DNA of 55,526 nt, taken from contig JAAAJB010000136.1 of the NCBI GenBank assembly GCA_016098155.1, positions 8,093-63,618 of the forward strand. Reading direction: 5' to 3'. Source of the stretch: Actinomortierella ambigua (lineage: Eukaryota; Mortierellomycota; Mortierellomycetes; Mortierellales; Mortierellaceae). The position numbers and the translations under genes were made by a program. The notes beneath the pieces are model-generated. The model was not told the DNA's origin. It made no database searches and saw only the letters and a program-made list of their open reading frames with translations. Positions 11,501 to 23,597 of the stretch are shown in pieces; position 1 is the stretch's first letter; every line of letters begins with the position of its first letter.

Positions 11501-13803
11501 CTGATGCATTTCATGTTACTCAACTATCTTATTTTTTTCTTTGTGACAAAACAACTCTGCAGAACCGATTCTGTCGACGGTGCTAAAGGATTGCTTTACG
11601 CAGCTGGGCGAGTCGTTCAAGAAGATGGGCCACCCTGTAACAGTCATTGCGACGACAGGCGACATTGACAAGGTGCCAACGTCGGTATTGGGCTGTTTCC
11701 TGCACGAGATGAGCTATGATGCTCCCAACGAGGTGCAACGTTTGGCCATCTTGACCAACTTGACCCGCCACACCCCACTCGGCCCCGATGTCTCGCTCAA
11801 CTCGCTTGCTACCCAGACCGCAGCCTTGGTCGCCAAGGATCTCGTCAGCTTGGTCGCTCGCGCTGGACTGGTGGCCATGGATCGTGTTGAGAAGTCCATG
11901 TAAGTTTTCATTCATTGTGTTAAAAAAAGAGAGGGGGAGGTCGTACCCTGAATATTCTCCGCATTCTAGAAAATAGACAACTTTGATAAGGGGGAAAAGT
12001 ATTTAACCACTTTTTTTTCCCCTCCACCTTCATATGAAAATTCGTCCTGCCCTCAGTCGAGAGTGGAACAAAAGCCCGATTGTTTCGTCCAGCATCGTGT
12101 CGGCAGGCGTGGCTGTGACGGCGGCTGATTTCGACAGTGCGCTGAACAAGGCCCGAGCGTCGTACTCAGACTCGATCGGCGCGCCCAAGATCCCCAACGT
12201 GAGCTGGGACGACGTCGGAGGGTTGGCATCGGTCAAGAACGATATCCTGGACACGATCCAACTCCCGCTCGAACACCCCGAACTCTTTGCCTCTGGTCTC
12301 AAGAAACGATCCGGCATTCTGTTGTATGGCCCACCGGGCACGGGCAAGACGCTGTTGGCCAAGGCCGTGGCGACCAGTTGCTCGCTCAACTTTTTCTCTG
12401 TCAAGGGCCCCGAGTTGCTCAACATGTACATTGGAGAGTCGGAAGCGAACGTCCGCCGGGTCTTCCAACGGGCGCGAGACGCCAAGCCCTGTGTGATTTT
12501 CTTTGACGAGCTGGACTCTGTGGCGCCCAAGCGTGGCGAGAAGGGCGATTCCGGGGGTGTGATGGATCGTATTGTCTCGCAGCTGTTGGCGGAGCTGGAC
12601 GGCATGAACGGTAGCGAGGGGTCCGGGGATGTGTTTGTGATTGGTGCGACGAACCGACCGGATCTGTTGGACCCGGCGCTGTTGCGCCCGGGCCGATTCG
12701 ACAAGTTGCTGTATCTGAGCGTGTCGACCAAGCACGAAGAACAGCTCCGTATCATCCAGGCCCTCACCCGCAAGTTCCGCCTGCACCCGGACCTGGATCT
12801 GCGGCGAGTGGCCGAACGCTGTCCCTTTAATTACACGGGAGCGGATTTCTATGCGCTGTGCTCGGACGCGATGCTGAAATCCATGTCTCGCACCGCGCAC
12901 ACGATCGAGGAACGGGTTCGGCAGATCAATGCGGCCGATCCATCATCATCATCATCGTCGTTGTTGTCGTCGTCGGACTGCCCACAGGTGGGCAGCAACC
13001 GGCCGCCGATGACCTCGCAATACTACCTCGACCACTTGGCGACGCCCGAGGAGATCTTGGTCCAGGTCACGGAGACGGATTTCGAGCAGGCCCTGCGAGA
13101 ACTGGTCCCGTCCGTGTCCGCCCAAGAGCTGGAGCATTATCGCCAGGTCCAGCAGATGTTTAATAGCGATGATTTCCAGCGCGAGATGGAGGAGGCTGCA
13201 AAGGCCGAACAGGAAGAAGAGGAGGAGAAGAATAAGAAGCTGAGGAAGGAAGAGCAGGAGCAACAGGATAAGGAGGAGGAGGAGGAGGAAAAGACGATGA
13301 GGCTGGAGCAGGAGAAGGAGCTTCGGAAAAAGGTCGAGGAGGCCCAACGCCAGATGCAGGCGGCCGCGGCAGCGGCCAAGGCTCAGGCTCAGGCACAGGC
13401 ACAACAGGCGGTGGCTCTGCAGGCTCCACGGGTGCAGGCTGTCTCTGAGGAACAACAGCCACAGCAACAACAACAACAACAACAATCTCAACTACCACAA
13501 CAAGAAGAGCGTGCGCCAGCCTCAGCAGCAGCAGACAAGGGCAAGGGCAAGGGCAAGGCACGGTCGGACGAACCCGAGGTGGAAGAGCATCATCCTAGAC
13601 AGCTGGAGGAGCCCATCTTCATTGCCCCGGAGGACGCTGCTCGGATCCGAGAGAGCTTGGATACGTCGGTTCATGCATCCACCCTTTCCTCTGATGGCGG
13701 CCACGGCCACGGCCAGGGCCAGGGTCAAGTTCAAGGTCAAGGTGGTGCTGGTGGCGGGTCATCGGGTCGCAAGGGCAAAGGCAAGGGCAAAGGTCGTCGG
13801 TAG
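8509..13803 (+). CDS. PEX6: Peroxisome biogenesis AAA ATPase PEX6
   Basis: Seven exons: 8509-8731, 8851-8999, 9095-9263, 9361-10959, 11083-11445, 11563-11899, 12057-13803; total 1528 aa. Known role: with PEX1 it extracts ubiquitinated PEX5 receptor from the peroxisome membrane. The D1 domain keeps a Walker A (GARGIGKRT, ~residue 759), but its Walker B reads LLLRHIDAL, without the normal acidic pair, as is usual for PEX6. D2 is intact: [20 protein letters not shown] (~1037), [16 protein letters not shown] (~1093), [20 protein letters not shown]. Two oddities make it about 500 residues longer than typical PEX6: a Lys-rich then very acidic linker at ~310-360 (two runs of ten or more Asp/Glu), and a ~220-residue Glu/Lys/Gln coiled-coil-like tail ending in GKGKGKGRR. 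Exon 1 is the least certain. Confidence 0.92.
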
Positions 13804-14548
13804 AGAGAGATAGCGAAGAGATTAGTCAACCCCTCGAATGCATCTCCACCTAGATGGATTTTCACTAATCCAAAAAGAGGGGGCCGACACTTTGAAAGGC
13901 ACAGTACAACATAGATCTGATATTGTGTACATATTACGATGGGGACAGACGAACACGCGCATTCCGATTTTTTTTTTTTTTTTTTTTGGGTGTGGCTGCA
14001 CCATTCCTGCCATCGTGGCAGGAAGGATCGTTTATTTTCATTATGTTGTGAACACCGTTGGCAAGCTTTTTTTTTTCTTCCTTACCGCTGGCATTTGTAA
14101 AAGTTATTCGAGAAACGATAGTGACGTTCCTGGCCTTCCACGCATCGTGTCCAAATCGTCGAAAAGCCAAGTGTAAAAAAAAAATAAAAAAAATAAAAAA
14201 TAAATTGATAGATGATAGATGCAGACGGCAGGCGAAGAACGAAGAGAGATGGAAAGATGGAAAGACAAGTGTAAAAGGGAGCGAAAAGGCTGGAAGATGA
14301 GTAATGGCGCAAACATGCGCGGTAAGGTACATTTTTCTTTGATGCAATACAATAGTGTGCGGGAAAGGTATTTTGTTCTTGTTTTTTTTTGTTTTTTCGA
14401 GTGGTGATGACGGGGATGCTAAACTGTCTGGGAGTGAGCGAGAGAGGGAGAGAGGTTTTAGGCTTTTCCTTTGCTTTGTTCGGTCCTGCGACATTGGCAA
14501 ACAAGGTTTTCCTCGTCCTCTCCCCCCTCCAGCCTCTTTCTTCCAGCG
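13804..14548. other. Convergent 3' region between PEX6 and FPK1-like gene
   Basis: Short 3'-flanking sequence of two convergent genes. It contains a long T tract near 13969-13987, an A/T-rich block near 14174-14210 and purine-rich stretches. No coding potential seen. Confidence 0.5.
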
Positions 14549-17500
14549 CTAGTAGTCCTCATCTCCGTCGTGATGCAGCGTCACTATTGGGATGGAAAAG
14601 AAAGAAAAAAAAAGTACAACAAAGGTGTACACATCTTTGTTAGCATACTCCATGATCACGAGATAAAAAAAAAAAGATTGAAAAAAAGGGTATGCTCGGA
14701 AGGGCAATGTGTCAGCAAGATCAAAGATTTTCTTTTACCTGAGCTAAAGTTGGCAAACAGGTTCTTGGTCGCATTGTTCGAGAGTACCAGCTCCTCGTTT
14801 TCAATATCCAGCGACACACTCTCCTGCATCGATCGAAAGTTGATCGCGTCCGTCCCAAAACTTGGCTGCGGCACAATTGGTGGTGGCAAGTGGCGTAACA
14901 GCGCCCAGTTGGTGGTCTTGAAGAACGGATGCGCCTTCACGTCACTTGCACCTGCCCGCGATCCTAACCGCCGTGTATCATCCTTGATCAACAACTTGCG
15001 GATCACTGATTTGCACAACGACGAAATCGGTTGTGCTCCCGGGTGATCCGGAAATTGCACCTCCGTGTGCAGAATCGACGCAAATGTCGCATTCCGGTCC
15101 TTGCCCTTGAACGGTGTCACGCCAAACAGCATCTCGTAAATCAGGATACCCAATGTCCACCAGTCTACCGCCGATGTGTGACCACATCCTTTGATGACTT
15201 CTGGGGCAATGTATTCTACAATCGACGTTCGTCCAGAACAAAACATGAGCGAGTTAGGATAAGCTGTGCTCGTACGCGTGCTAAGTCATCTTTTTTTCCC
15301 CCTATTCTTCATCTGATTGTACCTTCAGTTCCAACAAAGCTGTTTGTTCGCAGGTTAGCAATACAGGACTTTGTATCGATGGCGGGTGGCATGGATGGGG
15401 AGCTGTTTTTGACTACCGTAGGCTCCCCTGCTGGTGATGACTGCTTGGACAGGTCGAAATCCGTCAACATAATATGACCTGTTTGATGCAGTAAAATGTC
15501 TGTTTTGTTTTTTGAAAGTCATTAGAGATTAGAACATGTCCCAATCAATACGAAAACCATCCGACTCGATTGCTTCCAATGTAGGGTGATATGCCATATC
15601 AACATACTCTCTGGCTTGAGATCACGATAGATAAAGCCCATCAGATGCAAATACTCCAGAGCTGCAATGACTTCTGCAGCATAAAACTTTGCATCCTCCT
15701 CCGGTAGTGACTTTCCAGGCCGTGTCTGCAATGCTGAAATACCATGACGAGGTACGTACATAATAGAAACCGAGACAGAATAAAAGTGAGGGTCATGTCA
15801 GCAAAATTACACAACATTGAAACTCAATCCTGGAGACGAGGGGGGGTAGGAGGCCTTGGCGCCGCCATAAAAATAAATATTTGCTTACCTCGAAAGAATT
15901 CACCGCCCATACAGTATTCCATGCACAGGTATAAGTAATCTTCTGATTGGAAAGAGTGGTATAATGTAACAATGAATGGGTGGTTGGACGTTGCCAGAAT
16001 CTCCTGCTCAGCGAACGCTCGCTTGATCTTATTGCGCTTGATCATCTCCTTCTTGGACAGGACTGGAATGGGGGTGGTTGATGTGGCGATGTCGAATTGC
16101 CGCAAACAAAAAAGGGGGGGAGGGGGAAAGGGGAGTGGATATGAGTACAGGAGGGAGAGAAAAAAAGGCAGTTAGTGTCACCGTCAACATGCAGTTGGGT
16201 TGCCCGAAGCAAAAAACAGGGCGAAGCAATCTAATAAAGAAGCGAGCTACTCCAATTCGTCCAATAAGCTGAGGAATGAGACAGTCGTATTTTTGGGTTT
16301 AGCGTTGGACCCTCGGGGATCTCTCGATTGCAGTGGGTGGTATTGTCTCGAGCTTTATGTCTCGTGCGGAATTCGATAAAGATAGTGAAAGTGCACCTGA
16401 AAAAATGATGTGATGTTGCATGTTGCCAATCCAGACACAACGATGGGTGATTCTCTTTTTCTTTCTTTCTTTCTTTATGTCCTGTAGTTCCTGCAGATTT
16501 GGCTCGACGCTCAACAATTTTTTTTGCAAGTGGGGTTTGTTGATCCAGCATGGGCCAGCCAATTGGTCGAGCCATGCGCTCATAATCTCGTTGCCAATAA
16601 AGTAATAATAATAAAAAAAAAAAACTGACAGCGACAAAGCGCATTCCGCCATCTTCATAAAGAGATTAAAAACGGGGGGAGGGGGAGTGAAGTATAGAGC
16701 GAGAAGCATGAAAAAAGAGCACGCGCAGCATCAGAGCACAAAAGCATGGAGGATGTGGTGGGAGTGATGGGGACCAGGGAAGGACCGGGAGAACAAAACG
16801 AACAGGTAGGCTTGAGGAACCTTGTCTCCCTAATTAGGAGAAGCAGGTCAAGGGAAAGAAGGGAGAGCTGCTCCTCCAAATGGGGCCTACCACACCAGAC
16901 AAGCCCAGGCGAGTAGAGAAACCCGAGCTGTTGGCTCTCTTTCTCTCTCTCTCTCATTTTCCCCACGATAGAAGAAGGCATACCTTTCATGGCGTAGAGT
17001 CGCTCCGATCCTTTTTGGCGCACAAGGTAGACCTTGCCGACATCGCCTTTGCCGAGTAAGCGAATCTTGACAAAGCTGTTCGGGGTCACCTCGACAGACT
17101 TGACTTTGATCGAGTTGGACGAATAGGTGCGTCGGAAGGTACCCAGTCGCCGTACATCATTGATGGATCCATTGGGGCTCTTTGGGATATTGAGATGGAG
17201 ACCTTGCTTCTCATGGCTGTTGTACCCGGGTGGGGAAATGGTTGTAGTAGTGGTGATGGCCGACATGGAGGATGAGAGGGTCGTAGTCGACTTTGCCGCC
17301 TCGGATGCCGGATTGTACTTGCCGTGATGCGACGCTGGTTTGGCGGATGTCGAGTTTTTGTGCAAAGAGTCTTCAAATGCAGCCTTTGTGTTGGGGGTGG
17401 ATGCAACTCGTCTAAGGAACTGATTGGAGATGTGGAGAAAGAATGGATGGAGTGGTGAGTGGATGGGACGGAAAGGTTAAAAAGTTGGAAGAGGAACCAA

Positions 17501-19075
17501 AAAAAAAAAGGAGATCCATGCAAACAGTTCCGCTCGGTCGGCAGTGAAATGACCAGTCAGGCGTTCCAAGGCAGGAGAGAAAAAAAAAGATAAGGGGAGG
17601 GTGGGAATGCATGTTTAGGCAGGCTGATGCAGAGTGACACCGCCACCATCTTGCGTGCCTCCCAGGAGAGGACCCCTCGAGCGATGGTGTTGAGGCACAA
17701 AGCACAGTAGGGAGCAGGGGAGCAAAAGTGGATGAGAGAGAGAGCGAGAGAGAGAGGAGGAGGGAAGGAGGATGTATTACAAATGACATGAAGCGACCAA
17801 CACCAACCCGGTGGAATAGAGAGAGTAGAGAAAGAAGAGTGGAGTAGAGTAGAGAGAGAGAGGGAGAGCGAGTAAGGCGAGGGAGAGGGTGGGGTGAGAA
17901 AGAGAGGAGAGTAAAGCAAAGGTGAAGAGAGTGAGAGTGAGAAGAGTGACAGCGCAAAAGGGAGAGAGAGTAAGAAGATGAAAAAAAGAAGTGAAGAGAG
18001 AGAGAGAAGGAGAGAAGGAGAATGAGCGAGTGGGTGAGAAGGGGTGGATTTGGAATCAGGCCGAGGGGAATGATGTTAATGACAAGAAGAAGAAGAAGAG
18101 AAGAGGGACGGACGAGGAGAATGTGTGTGGGATTGAAAAGGGGGGGAGGTGTGAGGGTGCAACAGACGTATAGAAGAGAGAGAATAATAGACCAGATTGT
18201 TGTTGTTGTTGCTGTTGCTGTTGATTCAACAAAAAAAAATATATAGTGTCAAGGAACGGAGGAAGGGGTGGAAAAGTGGGCAGACACCATTGCTCCACTC
18301 TTCACCACTTCCCCAATGATGAACTGTGGTGGATGGCTCTCTTGCTCTTTTATTCTTGACTCTCATACTCTGCACCTCTGCTCTGCACCTCTGCACTTCC
18401 CTGGCACGGTCAGGGATTTGTCCCCTTCTCATTCACTCTCATGCTCTCCTCTCGCCCTTGTATTAACTGTAAATATTGTTGTCGGGCCATTCAACATGCA
18501 GCGCAGGGCAGGGCAGGGCATGGCAGGGGGGATGGAGGAGGAAATAGCATACAACCGCACCCACCCTCTCCATCTTTCCAAGTCTGTCTCTCTCCCTCCA
18601 CTTTCTCTCTCTCTCTCCCTCTTCTCCACCATCTGGGACGGACTCTCTCTCTCTCAATTGAGCTGTTGCTACTCTTGCCCTGTCTCCTCTCTTGCCCTCC
18701 CCCACCCCTTCCCTCCCGAGGGAGGAGAAAAGGGATGATGAAGAGGAGGAAGGGGAAGAAGAGGAGAGAGGCAGCACTCACAGACAAAGACACACTTTCT
18801 CCCTCCACTCTTCTTCCATCCATGGACCCTATTATTGATTCACTCACCAGTGACCTAGTGCGTTCCTTGTCCTTATCCTTGAGCACCTTGGCTGGTGGCG
18901 AGTAGCCATACTCCGAAGGAAGTGTCGTTGTCTTCCTCATTGTGCCAAAGCGAAAGAACGACTTGAGCTTCGAGGGTAGGCCATCGGCGTAGTACGACGG
19001 TGCTGGTGAGGCAATGATCGTGAGCGACGACGACGAAGACGGCGAGTACGGCTGAGGTGAGTCTGGTGCTTGCAT
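14549..19075 (-). CDS. AGC-VIII flippase kinase, FPK1/KIN82/NRC-2 family
   Basis: Seven exons: 19075-18848, 17419-16984, 16062-15889, 15733-15608, 15499-15323, 15215-14739, 14583-14549; 550 aa with every junction in phase. Known role in yeast: phosphorylates and activates P4-ATPase phospholipid flippases at the plasma membrane; nrc-2 controls growth and conidiation in Neurospora. Diagnostic features: the N-terminal [12 protein letters not shown] motif of this family at the start of exon 2, [13 protein letters not shown], catalytic Lys in LYAMKVLSK, YRDLKPENILL, a DFD instead of DFG (LTDFDLSK), and the AGC-VIII insert before [19 protein letters not shown]. The last exon is only 35 nt ([11 protein letters not shown]). 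Introns 1 and 2 are 1428 and 921 nt, very long for this window. More 5' exons are possible because an acceptor-like ttttag precedes the ATG. Confidence 0.9.
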
Positions 19076-20454
19076 CGAACTAAAATAAATGATGACAAGT
19101 TCCTCCTGCTATCTGTCTTATGATTTTTAATACGCCTCGGCAATTGTGATTGGAAGACACAACAGGGGAGAAAGGGAAAAGGCAAGGTTTGTTCTTTTTT
19201 GTTGTTGTTGTTGTTGTTGTTGCCAAGTGCGGAGCCAAGGAGGGGGTGGCCACCTTCTCCTGTAGGTCTGAGAGTGACTGGGGTGGATTGTTGGGAAAAC
19301 CTCAAAACGGAGAGTTTTCACGCTTTCCCGAGAAACAGGATGGGTAGTGGTCGGTGGTGGTTGTGGTTACAGAAAGAACAGGGTCGTGCCAAAGAGTCGA
19401 GTGAGTGCGTGAGTGAGTGAGTGAGTGCGTGGATGTATGAAAGTGCGTGAGAGTGGGAAAGCGGAGATCAAAAGAAGAACACGAAGCAAGAGGAGGTCCA
19501 AGCGAGTTGTGGTCAATGTTGAGCAAGCGGGTAAAAGGGGGGAAGGTGGTTGTCAAGGCACAAAGGACAAAGGTGGCGGTGGTAGTGGTGGTGTTAGTGG
19601 TGGTGGTGGTGATGGTGGTGGTGTGGGTGTCGGTAATGCACAAATGACAATGAAGAAGAAAAAAAAATGAGAATGGGAATGAGTGGGAAGACCTGTTGTT
19701 CAAAGGGAAACACGGAAGCAGTTCTCCCACAGAAACATGCAGAGCTGACAGAAAAGGTTCTTAACCATGCTCTCCCTTCTCCCTCCCCCCCCCCGCCACT
19801 CCACCACCAGCCATCCGACTCTCGGCTGTTTAATCCTTTGTTCCACCACCACCACCACCTTCTCCTCTGTTCCCCCCCCCTCTGCTCCGACTACTCTGTG
19901 TGCCTACCCCATGGCTGCAATGTTCGGTGGCACACACCTTTGCTGGGGAGCACCAATTAATGAAGTTGTGTTTGGTCCTCTCTCTCTCTCTCTCTCATCT
20001 AACCTTCACACCATGACAGAAAACCATGGATAAACTAACCGATGGATGCTTGGCTAGTGAGTGAGTGAGTAGTACGGGTACAGCGTATGTACAGTACTTG
20101 TGCACTGCCTTGCGACCTTGTAACGGCAGACAGCAAAGGATTGGCCAAGGCCTGCCTGTCCCTTTTTCCAGGCCCCCAAACATCGCCTCCTCGTCGTCCG
20201 TTAGATGTATCATTGCTGTTATTGTTGTTGTTTCTTTGGCTCACCAGCCTTGTCTCCTTCCCCTTCTCATACACATAACACTCTGTGTTTCTCCCTTTTT
20301 TTCTTTGTATAGTCTATCTGAGTCCAGTGAAGCGCTCCTGTCTATTTCATGTCTATCAAAATACACCGACCACGCCACTTCTAACAATGACCTTTGGGGT
20401 AACGGGAAAGGGGGGAGGACGAGGGGTGTAGCAGGTTCTGTTGCAAACAAATGT
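19076..20454. other. 1.4-kb spacer, microsatellites, no gene seen
   Basis: Upstream region of the kinase gene and 3' flank of the ACAD8-like gene. It contains GTT repeats (19200-19222), GAGT repeats (19398-19432, 20057-20071), GGT repeats (19574-19625), a pyrimidine block at 19760-19890 and TC repeats (19979-19997). Open frames here are repeat-driven. Confidence 0.5.
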
Positions 20455-22694
20455 CTAGTCCGCCAGCAGGGCGCGGGAGGCGACCATGCGCATCACCTCA
20501 TTTGTGCCCTCGAGAATGCGGTGCACGCGCGAGTCGCGCAGATAGACGTTGACCTTGTAATCCTTGAGATAGCCATAGCCACCGTGGAGCTGCAACGCGT
20601 CGTCGCAAATCTTGAAGCATTCGTCCGTCGCATGCAGCTTCGCCATGGCACAAAAGGCGGCAACGTCCGGGTGATTCTGATCCAACATCGTCGCCGCCTG
20701 ACGGATCATCAGCCGAGACGACATCAGCGCTGTTGCCATGTCTGCCAGTTTGAACTGTGTGTTCTGGAAGTTGGCCAATGGCTGGTTGAACTGCTTGCGC
20801 ACCTTGACGTGCTCCACAGCAGCCTCAATCGATGCTTGCGCGGCACCCAAACTGCATGAACCTGCAGCATGGAGAAAGAAAAAAAAAAAAAAAAAGACAG
20901 ACCGATTTTTTTTAGCAACCCTGGGGTTTCGGGTTCACCTTGTTCGAACAAAGCGGCGTTTTCCTGCCGCACCCCTGAGAGCCGTGCAGTATTCTCTCTC
21001 CAAGGGCCCAAAAAAGAACAGCATCGCTTCCCAAAAAAAAAAAAAAATAGGAGTCTGTGCCTTCATCCCTCACACCCTTTCTTCTTCATCCTCTTTTCCC
21101 CTTTCCCTTGCCCTCCTTACCAATGTTGATACGGCCACCGTTCAGACCCTTCATGGCAATCGAAAAACCTTGCCCCTCGGCTCCAATCAGGTTCTCGACA
21201 GGAACCTCGCAGTCCTCCATGATAACGGCGCGCGTTGGCTGCGAGTTCCAGCCAAGCTTGTCCTCCTTCTTGCCAAAGCTCAAGCCCTTGAAGCCCTTTT
21301 CAACCAAAAAGCACGAGATGCCCTTCGGACCTGCGCCACCGGTACGAGCCATAATCAGGTAGACATCCGAATCACCACCACCAGAGATAAAGGCCTTGGA
21401 GCCGTTCAGCACATAGTGAGAACCCTTCTTGACCGCCGTCGTCGACAGACCAGCGGCATCCGAACCAGCGCCGGGCTCCGTCAGACAATATGAGGCAAAC
21501 TTCTCCATCGACGTCAGGCTAGGCAGGTGCTTTTGGCGCTGGTCCTCCGAGCCATAAGTATCTGTTTTTTTTTTTGAGATCACGAGCGTTAGAAACAGCG
21601 ATAGACATCATCACATACATGTACCCATTCTGTCGTCTAAGGAACCAACATGTGTCAGATTCATATTCTCCAAACTAGAGCCCTGTTTTCCTTTACCAAT
21701 CATCCAGGCACACATGCTGATCAAAGTTTGACGGAGAACGAGCGTATATATAGATCACAAGAAAAATAATACACGCGGTGAGTGGCAGAAAAAGCGTAGG
21801 ATGGTGGGCATCTTGGGTATTGCCTACAATAACTTACTTGTGAATGCTAATGTAGGCGGTGGTGGAGACACATCCCGTAGAGAGAGCCTCAAAGATGACA
21901 GACGTGTCCAGGCGGCCCAATCCTGCACCACCGACATCCTCACGAGTGTACAGTCCACCAAAACCGAGCTCAGCGCCCTTGCGAAGTACATCAACAGGGA
22001 AGTGTTGCTTCGCATCCCACTATTCTCGTGAGACAACATACCGTGAGAGAACATGGATTAGTTGTCAGAGACCTTGTCCTCCAAAACGTTATGTCCACGC
22101 CCAACTCCTGTCCCACCCGATGACACTCTTCATATCCTCAAAGTGAGATGCCGATCCGTCACACAGTCCCCCAAAAAAAAGACACCTCCTGTTACCCTTC
22201 TACACTCTGTAACAGGAAATAGTATGTACCTCCTGCATAAAAGGCGCAAACTCATTGTCAGCAAACGCCCTGGCCACACTCTGAAGTTCCTTCTGGTCGT
22301 CTGCGTCGTTTTTTAACGCGTGAGAAAAATAAAAGACACGGAAAGCATTAGTTTCTCTTTTTGTTGGTCCGTAGTACAATGAGCTACTTTGGTCACAACA
22401 TTAAACAACAAAGGACTTACCGGTCAGGCCGACGGATGCTGCATTATTTTCAACATGAAAGAAGGCGAAGACCAAGGAAAGGAAGGGAAGACAAGGGTGA
22501 GCAACCAGGCAATTGATCACTGTGTCCTAAAAAGGAAGACTGAGTGTCAAAAAAAAAGTGATGCAAGCCTGTGGAGAATGACACTTACGATCGATGGGTG
22601 ATGAAAAGTGACGAATCTGGCTAGAGAATGCAGGTGGAGAGACCCGGGAGATGGTTCGAGGAAGGCGTCGAACAGCAGACGAGAGAAGCGACAT
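20455..22694 (-). CDS. ACAD8: Isobutyryl-CoA dehydrogenase-like acyl-CoA dehydrogenase, mitochondrial
   Basis: Seven exons: 22694-22589, 22438-22421 (18 nt), 22300-22230, 22019-21838, 21716-21697 (20 nt), 21561-21121, 20861-20455; 414 aa, almost exactly the length of animal ACAD8. Family reaction: FAD-dependent oxidation of isobutyryl-CoA to methacrylyl-CoA in valine breakdown in the mitochondrial matrix. Exon 1 is an Arg/Ser-rich presequence ([17 protein letters not shown]). Matching blocks include [83 protein letters not shown] and [10 protein letters not shown]. Both micro-exons are needed to rebuild the conserved IDPSVGLT and HNMCAWMID stretches. The exact acyl substrate is inferred from overall resemblance; the short/branched-chain relative ACADSB is the alternative. 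Confidence 0.9.
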
Positions 22695-23597
22695 GATGCG
22701 TGGAATGAAATGAGTAGGGAGGAGCGAAGGTGTGAATGCGAGGAAGGAAAGATGAAGGAGAAGTTGTGGGGTAACCGGAACTATGCCCATCACCGTGGGA
22801 AGAAAAATGAAAGTGGCTTGTTGGATCCAACTTCCACAATCCCATCAGTTCTTGAGAAGATAATCGGCGACACCAATGGGCTCGTAGGTCCGCCTGCCGA
22901 ACTCTCATCGTTTTTAGTCTTCGCAATGTACTTATGCGACGTCCTCATACTACTTTCGACGTAGTACGCTATCGACATCCTTGCTTGAAGCTGTAGAACA
23001 TGAGTTGGATGTCCGACACACTTTCGAAGTAGTGAACTCTTTCGTACGTGGTTCACTGGCCTATTATGGCCATAAGAACGCCCCTCTATCCTTTGACAAG
23101 GTAAGAATGGGGGACTACACAATCAGATCTATAGTTGTGAAGGTGGCATGATTCTACACGCGTTCTCGAGAAGTAAAAGAGCTACTGTATTCCAGGTATG
23201 ATTTCTACGGCTGCAAAAGCGCGCGGGAAAATCAATGCTCTGCCGGTGTCGTGCCTGACAGCTGGAATTCCTTCACTGATCTTATCTGTCTGCGACAGGC
23301 GCCAACTCGGATTGGTCAAGTGCCAATCGCATTGTGCTCGGGACCAACTTTTTTTTTTTTGCCCCTTTTAGGCCTGATGTGATCGTGTTTTTGTGCGGGG
23401 TTGTTGTGTTTGGATTAGACTCCGACGGGTGGCTTGATAGCCAACCATCGTATATAAACCCCCTGCTCGAGACCTTCAACATTTGGAGTTTTCTTTTTCT
23501 TGGGCTTGGTTTTTCTTTTTCTTGGGTTATCATTCTCTTCCACCCACCCACACTCGACCTCTTCCACCCTTTCCCTACCCCTAATCATACTTGCACC
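22695..23597. other. Divergent intergenic region before IMP dehydrogenase
   Basis: Lies between the ACAD8-like start and the IMPDH start. Contains the IMPDH TATA box and a pyrimidine-rich leader. Around 22920-23045 there are imperfect palindromes built on tttcgacgtagta/tttcgaagtagt; no coding signal accompanies them. Confidence 0.45.
23451..23458 (+). promoter_or_regulatory. TATA box of IMP dehydrogenase gene
   Basis: tatataaa, 147 bp upstream of the IMPDH ATG, followed by a TC-rich leader. One of the few clear TATA boxes in the window. Confidence 0.6.

Noticed and set aside
12030..12773. 247-codon open frame on the minus strand
   Set aside because: Exact shadow of the PEX6 D2 AAA domain, which is conserved on the plus strand.
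12952..13491. Leu-rich minus-strand frame resembling a membrane protein
   Set aside because: Reverse reading of the Glu/Lys/Gln-rich PEX6 tail; poly-Leu arises from CAG/GAG repeats.
14160..14210. A/T-rich block resembling an AT-rich replication or centromere element
   Set aside because: Only about 40 bp between two ordinary convergent genes; no other supporting signal.
20065..21493. Long plus-strand frames of 251 and 264 codons
   Set aside because: Antisense of ACAD8-like exons 6 and 7, whose motifs and splice sites are unambiguous on the minus strand.
22920..23060. Imperfect palindromes around tttcgacgtagta
   Set aside because: Too few and irregular for a CRISPR array or a transposon end; no flanking target duplication or transposase.
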